64,000 bases of DNA from Streptomyces xanthochromogenes (GCF_014650455.1 NZ_BMUZ01000012.1:248001-312000); one strand, 5' to 3'. Counted from the first letter of the stretch, positions 26,204-34,704 are shown. A program made the numbers and translations. Notes: a model not told the origin generated them from the sequence alone.

Positions 26204-27187
26204 TCAGGACCGGGCCCGCTGGGTCACCGCGATGCACACCAGGACCCCGGCCGCGGCGAGCGGGGCGGCCGGGGAGAGGTGTTCGCCGAGCAGCAGCACC
26301 GACCAGACGAGCGTGAGCAGCGGCTGGGCGAGCTGGAGCTGGCTTGCCTTCGGCACGCCGACCGCGGCGAGCCCCCGGTACCAGACGTACAGGCCGAAGC
26401 AGTTGGACCCGGCGGCCAGCCACACCAGACCGGCCACGCCGTGTCCGGTGAGCCGCCAGGGCTCGTGGACCAGCGCCACCACGGCCCCGGCCAGGGCGAA
26501 CGGCAGACACAGGACCAGTGACCAGGCGACCACCTGCCAGCCCGGCAGCACCGCGGCGAGCCGGCCGCCCTCCACGTACGCGGCGGCGCAGACGAGGAGC
26601 GCCGCGAACAGATAGCCGTCGCCCGCGGACAGGGCCCCACCGCTCTGCTGCACGGTGAAGACGGCGACCACGGCGGCCCCGGCGAGCGACGCCGCCCAGA
26701 ACGCGCGGGAGGGCCGCCGCCCGGTGCGCACCGCGCCGAGCGCCGCCGTGGCCAGCGGAAGCAGCCCGATCACCACGGCGGCGTGCGAGGTCGTCGAGGT
26801 CTCCAGCGCGAGGGTGGTGAGCAGCGGAAACCCGACGAGCGAACCTCCGGCGACCACGGCGAGACCGGCCCAGTGCGCCCGCGCTGGCAGCGGCACCCGC
26901 AGCCCGGCGAGGAGCGCGCCCGCGATCAGCGCGGACAGGGTGATCCGCAGCGACACGAGCGACCAGGGTCCGAAGCTCTCCAGCCCCCAGGCGGTCCCGG
27001 GAAAGGTGAGCGAGAAGGACACGACCCCGAGCGCGGCGAGCAGCGCGCCGCGGGGGAGGGAGGTGGGGGTGCCGCTCGGTCCGGCTGCCGGGACCTCGAC
27101 GGTGCCGGTCCCGAGGGCCGGCCCCCCGCCGGTGCCGGTGCCGACCGCTATCGGGCTGAGGGTAGTAGCGCTATCCTGTGCTGTCAT
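26204..27187 (-). CDS. EamA/DMT-family transporter
   Basis: 327 residues with about ten membrane helices in two EamA halves; residues 1-45 are a Thr/Gly/Pro-rich cytoplasmic tail. Clear segments: GALLAALGVVSFSLTF, ISLSALIAGALLAGL-like region, LAVVAGGSLVGFPLLTTLAL, VVIGLLPLATAALGAV and LLTLVWSVLLLGE. Probably exports a metabolite. Its ATG (27187-27185) overlaps the start codon of the divergent MocR gene by two bases. A downstream start within the hydrophilic tail cannot be excluded. Confidence 0.8.
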   Translation of the reverse strand: MTAQDSATTLSPIAVGTGTGGGPALGTGTVEVPAAGPSGTPTSLPRGALLAALGVVSFSLTFPGTAWGLESFGPWSLVSLRITLSALIAGALLAGLRVPLPARAHWAGLAVVAGGSLVGFPLLTTLALETSTTSHAAVVIGLLPLATAALGAVRTGRRPSRAFWAASLAGAAVVAVFTVQQSGGALSAGDGYLFAALLVCAAAYVEGGRLAAVLPGWQVVAWSLVLCLPFALAGAVVALVHEPWRLTGHGVAGLVWLAAGSNCFGLYVWYRGLAAVGVPKASQLQLAQPLLTLVWSVLLLGEHLSPAAPLAAAGVLVCIAVTQRARS

Positions 27188-28625
27188 GCATGAGCGTAGC
27201 AGTGTGACCGAACTGGCGGAATCCCTGCGGAGTGAGCTGAACCGCTACTCGGTCGGCGGAAAGCTGCCGTCGAGCCGCGCGCTCGTCGAGCGGTACCGGG
27301 TGTCCCCGGTGACGGTCGCGCGTGCGCTCGCGCAGCTCGTCGCCGAGGGCCTCGTGGTCACCCGTCCCGGCGCGGGCGCCTACCGTGCCGAGCCGCGTAC
27401 GGCCACGGCGCGCACCGGCGACACCTCCTGGCAGGAGGTCGCGCTCAGCGCCGACGGGGCCACCGAACCGGCCCCGCGCGCCGTCGACGCCAGCGGCGTC
27501 CTGGCCACCCTCACCGTCCCGGCGACCGGCGTCATCGACCTCAGCGGCGGCTACCTCGACGCCGGTCTCCAACCCGAGCGGGCCATGGCCGCGGCCCTCG
27601 GACGGGCCGGCCGCCGCCCCGGAGTGTGGAGCCGCCCGCCCGTCGACGGGCTCACCGAACTGCGCGCCTGGTTCGCCCGGGAGATCGGCGGCGCGGTCAC
27701 CGCCGCCGACGTCCTGGTCACCGCGGGCGGCCAGACCGCGCTGACCACCGCCCTGCGTGCGCTCGCCGCGCCCGGCGCACCCGTCCTCGTCGAGTCCCCC
27801 ACCTACCCCGGCCTGCTGGCCATCGCCCGGGCCTCGGGCCTCCGGCCCGTCCCGGTCCCCGTCGACCCCGACGGCATCCGCCCCGAACTCCTCGCCCGCG
27901 CCTTCGCCGCCACCGGCGCCCGCGTCCTCGTCTGCCAGCCCCTCTTCCAGAACCCGACCGGCGCCCTCCTGTCCCCGGACCGCGGCCGCGAAGCGGTCCG
28001 CATCGCGCACGCCCACGGCGCGTTCGTCGTCGAGGACGACTTCGCCCGCAGGCTCGCCCACGAGGACGCGGGCCCCCTGCCCGCCCCGCTCGCCGCCGAC
28101 GACCCGGACGGCGTCGTCGTCCACGTCTCGTCGCTCACCAAGGCGACCTCGCCGAGCCTGCGGGTCGGTGCGCTCGCCGCCCGCGGCCCGGTCCTGGAAC
28201 GCCTGCGCGCGATCCAGGTCGTCGACTCGTTCTTCGTGCCGCGCCCGCTGCAGGAGACCGCCCTCGAACTCGTCGGCTCCCCGGCCTGGGGGCGTCATCT
28301 GCGCGCGGTGTCGGCCGAGTTGACCGCGCGCCGGGAAGCCCTCGCCGCCGCCGTCCTGCACCGCCTCCCCGAACTCGCCCTGCCCCACGTCCCGTCCGGC
28401 GGCTACCACCTCTGGCTCCGGCTGCCCGACGGCGTACCGGAGCCCGTCGTCGTGTCCGCGGCGCTGCGCGCGGGCGTCGCCGTGGCCCCGGGCCGCCCCT
28501 ACTTCAGCGCCGAGCCCCCGGCCGGGCATCTGCGCCTCAGCTTCGCGGGCGTAACGGGCCGCGCGGAGATCTCCGAGGCCGTGCGCAGACTGCGCACCGC
28601 CCTGGACGGTGTGCCGGACTGCTGA
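27186..28625 (+). CDS. MocR-family GntR/aminotransferase regulator
   Basis: 479 residues. The N-terminal GntR winged helix (about 5-72: LPSSRALVERYRVSPVTVARALAQL) is fused to a fold-type I aminotransferase domain: LVTAGGQTALTTALRAL, CQPLFQNPTGALLS, FVVEDDFARRL and SSLTKATSPSLRVG with the PLP Lys. MocR proteins sense PLP or an amine and typically control the divergent gene, here the EamA transporter. A TATCCT box 8 bases before ATG 27186 suggests a leaderless mRNA whose promoter lies inside the transporter coding sequence. Confidence 0.85.
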   Translation: MHERSSVTELAESLRSELNRYSVGGKLPSSRALVERYRVSPVTVARALAQLVAEGLVVTRPGAGAYRAEPRTATARTGDTSWQEVALSADGATEPAPRAVDASGVLATLTVPATGVIDLSGGYLDAGLQPERAMAAALGRAGRRPGVWSRPPVDGLTELRAWFAREIGGAVTAADVLVTAGGQTALTTALRALAAPGAPVLVESPTYPGLLAIARASGLRPVPVPVDPDGIRPELLARAFAATGARVLVCQPLFQNPTGALLSPDRGREAVRIAHAHGAFVVEDDFARRLAHEDAGPLPAPLAADDPDGVVVHVSSLTKATSPSLRVGALAARGPVLERLRAIQVVDSFFVPRPLQETALELVGSPAWGRHLRAVSAELTARREALAAAVLHRLPELALPHVPSGGYHLWLRLPDGVPEPVVVSAALRAGVAVAPGRPYFSAEPPAGHLRLSFAGVTGRAEISEAVRRLRTALDGVPDC

Positions 28626-28656
28626 CAACCGGGCCGCCGCCTGCGAGGCTCCCCGC

Positions 28657-29088
28657 ATGAGTGAAGTGATCTTCCGCGACTGCGCGATCTCCAGCGACCC
28701 CGCCCGCCTCGACGCCGCCCGGGTCCACCACTGGCTCTCCACGGACGCGTACTGGGCACGGGGCCGCACCCGCGAGAAGCAGGACGCCGCCATCGCCGGA
28801 TCGCTCAACTTCGGCGCGTACGACCGCACTTCGGGCGAGCAGGTGGCCTATGCGCGGGTCGTCACCGACCACGCCACCTTCGCCTGGCTCTGCGACGTGT
28901 ACGTGGACCCCGCCGTGCGCGGCAAGGGACTCGGCACGGCCCTCGTCACCGCGGTACGCGACCACCTGGAGCCCGCCGGGCTCCGCAGGATCCTGCTCGC
29001 CACCGCGGACGCCCACGGGGTCTACGAGAGGATCGGCTTCCGCACCCTGGAGACCGCGGACAAGTGGATGGCCCTCGGCCTGCAGTAG
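28657..29088 (+). CDS. GNAT-family N-acetyltransferase
   Basis: 143 residues. GNAT acetyl-CoA motif A: VYVDPAVRGKGLGTALVTAVRDHL (V/I-x-P-x-x-R-G-x-G-L/I-G). Motif B ends in GVYERIGFRTLE. ATG 28657, with an in-frame extension to 28609 rejected as it overlaps the MocR gene. Follows MocR by 31 bases on the same strand; possibly co-transcribed. Acceptor substrate unknown. Confidence 0.85.
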   Translation: MSEVIFRDCAISSDPARLDAARVHHWLSTDAYWARGRTREKQDAAIAGSLNFGAYDRTSGEQVAYARVVTDHATFAWLCDVYVDPAVRGKGLGTALVTAVRDHLEPAGLRRILLATADAHGVYERIGFRTLETADKWMALGLQ

Positions 29089-29110
29089 TCCCGGGCCGCG
29101 CGGCCCCGGC

Positions 29111-29668
29111 TCAGGTCAGCTCGCGTACGACCCGGGCCGGGTTGCCGACCGCGAGCACGCCCGACGGCAGGTCCCGGGTGACGACGGCGCCCGCGCCCAC
29201 CACCGTGTTCGCGCCGATGCTCACACCGGGGCAGACGATCACCCCGCCGCCCAGCCACACGTTGTCCCCGATGGTCACGGGCAGCGCCCTCTCCCACCCG
29301 GCCCGCCGCCGTTCGGCATCCAACTCGTGTGCGGGCGTGAGGAGTTGCACGTTCGGCCCGATCTGCACATCGGCCCCGACGGTGATGCTGCCGGTGTCGA
29401 GGAAGACCGCGCCGAAGTTCACGAACGTCCCCGCGCCGATGCTGATGTTGTAGCCGAAGTCGCACCGGAACGGCGCCCGCACGTGGACGGAGGCGTCGAC
29501 CCGGCCGAGCAGCTCGGCGAGGACCGCGTGCCGTTCGGCGGCCGGGGCCGTGGCCGCCGCGTCGTAGGCGGCGCACAGCCGGACGCGGCGCTCGGTGTCG
29601 GCGCGGAGCTCCGGGTCGTCGGGCAGGTACCACTCGCCGGCCAGCATCAAGCGCTTGTTCTCCCCCAC
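29111..29668 (-). CDS. Sugar O-acetyltransferase (maltose acetyltransferase-like, left-handed beta helix)
   Basis: 185 residues. An N-terminal maltose-acetyltransferase segment (MLAGEWYLPDDPEL...AAYDAAA) precedes hexapeptide repeats: FGYNISIGAGTFVNFG, ITVGADVQIGPNVQLLTPAH with the catalytic His, then VTIGDNVWLGGGVIVCPGVS and ANTVVGAGAVVTRDLPSG. Transfers acetyl from acetyl-CoA to a sugar hydroxyl. GTG 29668 follows GGAGG by 7 bases; a longer open frame to 29962 overlaps the next promoter and is rejected. Confidence 0.87.
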   Translation of the reverse strand: MGENKRLMLAGEWYLPDDPELRADTERRVRLCAAYDAAATAPAAERHAVLAELLGRVDASVHVRAPFRCDFGYNISIGAGTFVNFGAVFLDTGSITVGADVQIGPNVQLLTPAHELDAERRRAGWERALPVTIGDNVWLGGGVIVCPGVSIGANTVVGAGAVVTRDLPSGVLAVGNPARVVRELT

Positions 29669-29776
29669 GGGGCGTCCTCCCGGCTCGGTCGGCGGACCGT
29701 ACGGTCGCGGTCGCCCAGACCGTACGCCATCGGCCGCCGCGCACGGCGAAAAACTTCGGCGCGCGCCCGCGATCCG

Positions 29777-29805
29777 TGTCGATCCGCACGGTTCGCGTTC
29801 GTATA
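29777..29805 (+). promoter_or_regulatory. Candidate ECF42-type promoter for yciI and its sigma factor
   Basis: TGTCGA (29777-29782), 17 bases, then CGTATA (29800-29805). TGTCGA is the -35 element I recall for ECF42 autoregulated promoters, and the downstream gene pair is of exactly that type. It lies 49 bases before the YciI start. Confidence 0.55.
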
Positions 29806-29854
29806 GATGGTGAGGGCCGCCCCGCCGGGGACGCCACCGTACGAGGAGAACGCC

Positions 29855-30220
29855 ATGACGAACGCCCTGCACTATCTGCTCAGCGTGGTCACGCCGAGCG
29901 AGGGGACCCCGCCGTCCTCCGACGAGATGGCCAGGATCACCGGCAACCTCCAGGCCTTCCACCAGGAGCTCAAGGACGCCGGTGCCTGGGTCTTCGCCGG
30001 GGGGCTCGCGGCGCCCTCCACGGCAACGGTGCTGCGCGAGAAGAACGGTGACGTGCTCACCACCGACGGGCCGTACATCGAGAGCAAGGAGTACCTCGGC
30101 GGGCTGTGCATCGTGAAGGCGCCCGACCTGGACGCGGCGCTGGAATGGGGCCGCAAGGCGGTGCTCGCGACGACCCTGCCCATCGAGGTGCGGCCCTTCT
30201 ACGGCGAAGTCCAGGAGTGA
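29855..30220 (+). CDS. YciI/DGPF-family protein linked to an ECF sigma factor
   Basis: 121 residues, ferredoxin-like YciI fold (HYLLSVVTPSE...). Carries the DGPF-type motif as TTDGPYIESKEYLGGLCIV and the following ALEWGRKAV helix. This family is encoded next to ECF42 sigma factors. ATG 29855 has GAGGAG 6-7 bases upstream. Its stop overlaps the GTG of the sigma gene, so the two are coupled. The biochemical role is not known. Confidence 0.85.
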   Translation: MTNALHYLLSVVTPSEGTPPSSDEMARITGNLQAFHQELKDAGAWVFAGGLAAPSTATVLREKNGDVLTTDGPYIESKEYLGGLCIVKAPDLDAALEWGRKAVLATTLPIEVRPFYGEVQE

Positions 30221-31464
30221 GCCGGACGGGGGCGGGCGCGCCGGGGAACGACGAGGTCGAGCGGGTGTTCCGGGCCCAGTACGGCAGGGCGGTCGCCGTC
30301 CTCGTCGGGGTGCTCGGGGACATCGGCCTCGCCGAGGAGGCCGTGCAGGACGCGTTCGAGGCCGCCCTCGCCCGGTGGCCCGCCGACGGGCTGCCGCCGA
30401 GCCCGGCCGGCTGGATCATCACCACCGCCCGCAACCGGGCCGTGGACCGGCTGCGCCGCGAGTCGACCCGCGCCGACCGGCAGGCCGAGGCCGCCCGGCG
30501 CGAGCGGCTGTTCACGGCCGACGAGCCCGCCGAGGAGGGCCCCGTGCACGACGACCGGCTCCGCCTGGTCTTCACCTGCTGCCACCCCTCGCTCGCCCCC
30601 ACCGCCCAAGTGGCCCTGACCCTGCGGCTGTTGGGGGGTCTGAGCACCGCCGAGATCGCCCGCGCCTTCCTGGTGCCCGAGCCGACGATGGCCCAGCGCC
30701 TGGTGCGGGCCAAGGGCAAGATCCGCGACGCCCGCATCCCGTACCGCGTCCCGCGCGAGGTCGACCTCCCGGAGCGGCTCGGCGCGGTGCTCGCCGTCGT
30801 CTGCCTGATCTTCAACGAGGGGTACGCGGCGAGCTCCGGCGAGGACCTCGTGCGCGAGGACCTGTGCGCCGAGGCCCTGCGTCTGGGCCGGCTGCTCGTC
30901 GAGCTGATGCCGGACGAGCCCGAGCCGCTCGGCCTGCTCGCCCTCATGCTGCTCACCGCGTCGCGCCGGGCCGCGAGGTCGGACCCGGCCGGCGCCCTCG
31001 TCCTCCTCGCCGACCAGGACCGCACCCGCTGGGACCCCGAACTCAGGTTCGAGGGGCAGGAGTTGGTGCGCCGTTGCCTGCGCCTCGGCCGGCCGGGGCC
31101 GTACCAGATCCTGGCCGCGATCAACGCCGTGCACAGCGACGCCGCGACGGCGGGGGAGACGGACTGGCACCAGATCCGGCAGCTGTACGACCAACTGCTC
31201 GCGCTCGCCCCGACGCCGGTCGTGGCCCTCAACCGGGCGGTCGCCGTGGCCGAGACCGAGGGCCCCGCCGAGGCCCTCGCCCTCGTCGACGCGCTGGACC
31301 TGGCCGCGTACCACCTCTTCCACGCCACCCGCGCGGACCTGCTGCGCCGGCTCGGCCGGTACGAGGAGGCGGCCGGGGCCTACGAGGAGGCGCTCGCCCG
31401 CACGGGCAACGCGGCGGAACGAGCGTTCCTGGAGCGGAGGTTGGCGGAGCTGAGGGCCGCGTAG
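30217..31464 (+). CDS. ECF42-type RNA polymerase sigma factor with TPR extension (DUF6596)
   Basis: 415 residues, about twice the length of a normal ECF sigma. Region 2: VFRAQYGRAVAVLVGVLGDIGLAEEAVQDAFEAALARW (shown in parts); region 4: LTLRLLGGLSTAEIARAFLVPEPTMAQRL. The C-terminal ~200 residues are helical repeats with the family signature FNEGYAASSGEDLVREDLC and ALNRAVAVAE. No anti-sigma gene is next to it, as expected for ECF42, where the C-terminal extension is thought to be needed for activity. GTG 30217 overlaps the YciI stop. Confidence 0.88.
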   Translation: MSRTGAGAPGNDEVERVFRAQYGRAVAVLVGVLGDIGLAEEAVQDAFEAALARWPADGLPPSPAGWIITTARNRAVDRLRRESTRADRQAEAARRERLFTADEPAEEGPVHDDRLRLVFTCCHPSLAPTAQVALTLRLLGGLSTAEIARAFLVPEPTMAQRLVRAKGKIRDARIPYRVPREVDLPERLGAVLAVVCLIFNEGYAASSGEDLVREDLCAEALRLGRLLVELMPDEPEPLGLLALMLLTASRRAARSDPAGALVLLADQDRTRWDPELRFEGQELVRRCLRLGRPGPYQILAAINAVHSDAATAGETDWHQIRQLYDQLLALAPTPVVALNRAVAVAETEGPAEALALVDALDLAAYHLFHATRADLLRRLGRYEEAAGAYEEALARTGNAAERAFLERRLAELRAA

Positions 31465-31484
31465 TGCGGCCCTCGCGGCCCCGC

Positions 31485-32726
31485 TCAGGCCGAGACCCCG
31501 GCAGTGGCGCCCGCCGGGTCCGCGGCGCGGCCGGCCGCGTCCGTCCGGGGCCGCGCCACCACATGGCGGCGCCGGCCCGGCATCCCGAAGAACGGGTTGG
31601 CGACGCCCCAGGCCGCGCCCTTGCAGACCAGCTCCTTGTAGAAGGCGGCGAACCGCCCGGTGAGGGCGCCGCGCACGGCCCGGTCGTCGGCGGTCACGTA
31701 CTGGATCAGGCCCTCCTTGCGGCCCAGCGAGACGCACTGGTTGAAGTAGCGCAGCGGCACATCAGGCAGCTTCCCGCCGGTCAGGCGGGCCACGATCGCG
31801 CCGGCGGCCTGCCAGGCCATGGGGGTGCCCGAGGCGCAGGACATGCGCAGCGGCCCGCCGCCGGGGCCGGTCGCCACCGCCGCGTCGCCGACGGCGTACA
31901 CGTCGGGGTGCGAGAGCGAGCGCATGGACGCGTCGACGGCGATCCGCCCGTCGGCGCCGGTCTCCAGGGCGGTGGCCCCCGCGATGGCGTGCACGGCGAA
32001 GCCGGTCGTCCACACGGTGACCGCGGCCGGGATCGCGCTGCCGTCGCCGGTGGCGACGTGGTCGGCCGTGACGCCGGTGACGGCGGCGTTCTCGTACGTG
32101 GTGATGCCGAGGTCGCCGCACACCTTGCGCAGATGCGCGCGGCCCTTGGGCGAGAGCCAGTCGCCGAGGCCGCCGCGGGCGACGAGCGCGACATCGAGGT
32201 CCGGGCGGGCCTCGGCGATCTCGGTCGCCGCTTCGAGGCCGGTGAGGCCGCCGCCGACCACGACCACCGGCTGTCCGGCATCGAGCCGGGCGAGCCGGTC
32301 GCGCAGCCGCAGCGCCCCGGCGCGACCGGCGATCTGGTGGGCGTGCTCGGCCGCGCCGGGGACGCCGTGGTCGGTCCAGCCGCTGCCGAGGGCGTACACG
32401 AGGGTGTCGTACGAGAGCTCCTCGGCCGTGCCGTTCGCGTCCACTCCGGTCGCGGCCACGACGGCGACGGTCTTCCGGTCGACGTCGACGCCGGTGACCT
32501 TTCCGAGCCTCACCTCGACGCCGGTGCCCGCGAACATCTCGTCGAGGGGGCGTTCCTTGAGGTCCTGGCCGGTCGCGAGCTGGTGCAGCCGGACGCGCTC
32601 GACGAAGTCGGGCTCGGCGTTGACGAGGGTGACGGTGACGTCCTCGCGGTAGAGCCGCCTGGCGAGGCGACCGGCGGTGATCGCTCCGGCGTATCCGGCT
32701 CCGAGGACGATGATGCGGTGCTGCAT
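31485..32726 (-). CDS. FAD-dependent NAD(P)H oxidoreductase (NDH-2-like), ECF41 partner
   Basis: 413 residues. Two dinucleotide motifs: RIIVLGAGYAGAITAGRLAR (FAD) and PVVVVGGGLTGLEAATEIAE (NAD). VYAVGDAA near the C-terminal third is the FAD-pyrophosphate motif. NDH-2-like enzymes pass electrons from NADH to a quinone, but no C-terminal membrane helix is evident. It lies directly downstream of an ECF41 sigma gene on the same strand; ECF41 factors are typically paired with an oxidoreductase, epimerase or carboxymuconolactone-decarboxylase gene that they control. Confidence 0.85.
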   Translation of the reverse strand: MQHRIIVLGAGYAGAITAGRLARRLYREDVTVTLVNAEPDFVERVRLHQLATGQDLKERPLDEMFAGTGVEVRLGKVTGVDVDRKTVAVVAATGVDANGTAEELSYDTLVYALGSGWTDHGVPGAAEHAHQIAGRAGALRLRDRLARLDAGQPVVVVGGGLTGLEAATEIAEARPDLDVALVARGGLGDWLSPKGRAHLRKVCGDLGITTYENAAVTGVTADHVATGDGSAIPAAVTVWTTGFAVHAIAGATALETGADGRIAVDASMRSLSHPDVYAVGDAAVATGPGGGPLRMSCASGTPMAWQAAGAIVARLTGGKLPDVPLRYFNQCVSLGRKEGLIQYVTADDRAVRGALTGRFAAFYKELVCKGAAWGVANPFFGMPGRRRHVVARPRTDAAGRAADPAGATAGVSA

Positions 32727-32828
32727 ATCCCTGCTCCTGTCTCGCGCGGTGTCGCCCCTTGAACCGGGCGGCCCGCCGTTTCCTGACAGGTGCGGGATGT
32801 GAAGCGGGTCACAGGGGACGGGAGGGGG

Positions 32829-33773
32829 TCAGAAGATGTGGAGCAGCGGCTCCCCGTGCTCGGTCGCCGCCCACTGCCGGGTCGCCCGGTCCAGCTTGTC
32901 GGGGTTGCCCTGGCTGCGGAACGCGACGATGCCGTCGGCGCCGATCTCCAGGGCCATGACGCCGACGACCCGGCCGTCCACGACGGCCACGACGGCGGGC
33001 GCCCCGTTGGCGTTCGCGGCATGCACCTCGGCCGAGCCGCCGACCAGGGCACGCTTGGCCTTGCCGGGCTTGAACAGGCCCCGCATGAAGGTCGCGACCG
33101 CGAGTGCCCCCTCGAAGGCGCGCGTACGGGCCGGGACCTTCCCGCCCCCGTCGCCGACCGCGATGGCGTCCGCGGTGAGCAGCCGCACCAGCGGCTCGGT
33201 CCGTCCGCTGGCCGCGGCGGCCAGGAACTCCTCGACCACCCGCCGGGCCGCGGCCGCGTCGATCTCGGTCCGCGCCGTGCCCTCGGCCACGTGCTTCTTG
33301 GCCCGGTGGAAGATCTGCTGACTGGCGGCCTCGGTGAGGTCGAGCAGCTCGGCGATCTCCCGGTGCGCGTAGCCGAACGCCTCCCGCAGGACGTACACCG
33401 CCCGCTCGTTGGGGGAGAGCCGCTCCAGCAGGGTGAGCACCGCGTACGACACCGATTCGCGCTGCTCGACGGTGTCGGCGGGGCCGAGCATCGGGTCCCC
33501 GTCGAGCAGCGGCTCGGGCAGCCACTGGCCCACATAGGTCTCGCGGCGGGCGCGGGCCGAGGTGAGTTGGTTGAGGCAGAGCCGGGTGAGCACCTTGGTC
33601 AGCCAGGCCTCGGGCACCTCGATGCGTTCCACGTCGGACGCCTGCCAGCGCAGAAACGTCTCCTGCACCACGTCCTCGGCCTCGCTCGCGGATCCGAGCA
33701 TCCGGTAGCCGATGGCCTGGAGCCGCGGTCGGGCGGCCTCGAACCGGTCCACGTCCTTCATGGTCAGCGCCAT
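32829..33773 (-). CDS. sigJ: ECF41-type RNA polymerase sigma factor (SigJ-like)
   Basis: 314 residues. Sigma region 2 (RLQAIGYRMLGSASEAEDVV), region 4 (LSPNERAVYVLREAFGY...HREIAELL) and a C-terminal SnoaL-like domain. All three ECF41 hallmarks are present: WLPEP in the linker, DGGGK and NPDKL in the C-terminal domain. That domain modulates activity in place of an anti-sigma factor. ATG 33773 is chosen because TAGGAT on the minus strand (33786-33781) sits 7 bases upstream, giving a leaderless mRNA. Confidence 0.88.
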   Translation of the reverse strand: MALTMKDVDRFEAARPRLQAIGYRMLGSASEAEDVVQETFLRWQASDVERIEVPEAWLTKVLTRLCLNQLTSARARRETYVGQWLPEPLLDGDPMLGPADTVEQRESVSYAVLTLLERLSPNERAVYVLREAFGYAHREIAELLDLTEAASQQIFHRAKKHVAEGTARTEIDAAAARRVVEEFLAAAASGRTEPLVRLLTADAIAVGDGGGKVPARTRAFEGALAVATFMRGLFKPGKAKRALVGGSAEVHAANANGAPAVVAVVDGRVVGVMALEIGADGIVAFRSQGNPDKLDRATRQWAATEHGEPLLHIF

Positions 33774-33863
33774 GGCCCGGATCCTAGCCCGCCGCCGGCC
33801 CCGCACCACGGGCACCCTGACGTCGGTCCCCGCCGGCCGGGCCGTCCGACGGGCGGGTCGTCG

Positions 33864-34469
33864 TCACGCGGGGGCGCCGAGCGGCGGGTGGTCGAGAACG
33901 CGGGGCCTGTACTCGACCAGCTGGGTGCGGCCGTCGAAGGTGCGGTGCTCGATCATCTCCAGGGCAACGTCCGGATAGCCGTCGTAGATGCGCTCCTCAC
34001 CCGTAGCCCCGGTGATCACCGGGAACATCACCACCCGGAAGCGGTCGACGAGCCCGGCTCGGAGCAGGGACCGGCAGAGGCTGAGGCTGCCGATCGTGCT
34101 GAGGAGCCCCGAGCCGCTCGACTTCATGGCACGGACCGCCTCGACGGCGTCGTCGCGGACGACCGTGGTGTTGGCCCAGGCAAGTGGCTCCTTGAGGGAG
34201 GAGGAGAACACCACCTTGGAAGCTCGCGTGAGCTCGTCGACGGACGCCTCCTCCTCGGGCCTGAACTCGTCCTGGCCACTGGGGACTTCGCCTCCTGCGA
34301 AGCCCGACATCAAGCGGTAGGTGTTCGCTCCCATCAGATAGGTGGCCTGGGGCTGCTCCCCGAGCCATGCGAGGTACTCCGGGCCTTCGAGGCCCCAGAA
34401 CCCGGGCCATCCCTCTCCTGACGCGTAGCCGTCGAGGGAGGTGATGAAGTCGACGAGAAGCTCCGGCAT
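33864..34469 (-). CDS. Dihydrofolate reductase-family protein (RibD C-terminal-like)
   Basis: 201 residues. Starts MPELLVDFITSLDGYASG, with DFITSLDGY being the usual opening of RibD-C/DHFR-like reductases, then YLMGANTYRLM and KVVFSSSL. Contains LLSTIGSLSLCRSLLRAGLVD, matching the nucleotide-binding G-x-x-x region loosely. Probably an NADPH-dependent reductase of unknown substrate. ATG 34469 follows GGAAGGG. A 17-bp tandem repeat lies in its promoter region. Confidence 0.82.
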   Translation of the reverse strand: MPELLVDFITSLDGYASGEGWPGFWGLEGPEYLAWLGEQPQATYLMGANTYRLMSGFAGGEVPSGQDEFRPEEEASVDELTRASKVVFSSSLKEPLAWANTTVVRDDAVEAVRAMKSSGSGLLSTIGSLSLCRSLLRAGLVDRFRVVMFPVITGATGEERIYDGYPDVALEMIEHRTFDGRTQLVEYRPRVLDHPPLGAPA

Positions 34470-34481
34470 GGCGGTGTCCCT

Positions 34482-34515
34482 TCCTGAGGTGTCACGAGTC
34501 CTGAGGTGTCATGAG
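34482..34515. repeat. Tandem 17-bp direct repeat upstream of the DHFR-like gene
   Basis: TCCTGAGGTGTCACGAG and TCCTGAGGTGTCATGAG, head to tail with one mismatch, 13 bases upstream of the minus-strand start at 34469. Two sites in tandem this close to a start codon could bind a regulator; alternatively a simple duplication. Confidence 0.6.
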
Positions 34516-34670
34516 CTTGGACCGGCCGGGAGCCGGAAAATCATCGGCCGCACCGTGGAGGACGGGGAAAACGGCCCGGACCGCCGTCATGACCGGCCGG
34601 ACCGACGGGAACGCCCGGGGCGGGCCGAAGCGCCCAGTTGCAGCCCGGAGGCGATCGGACCGGCGCACTC

Positions 34671-34704
34671 TTTGCATAAAACTGCATGACTGCGTATAGT
34701 CATG
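34671..34704 (+). promoter_or_regulatory. argC promoter overlapped by tandem ARG boxes
   Basis: TTGCAT (34672-34677), 17 bases, TATAGT (34695-34700) is a near-consensus promoter. Two AT-rich imperfect palindromes, TTTGCATAAAACTGCATG and CTGCGTATAGTCATGC, sit on it and match the ARG-box pattern bound by ArgR. ArgR is encoded at the end of the same operon, so arginine would repress all five genes. Confidence 0.8.
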
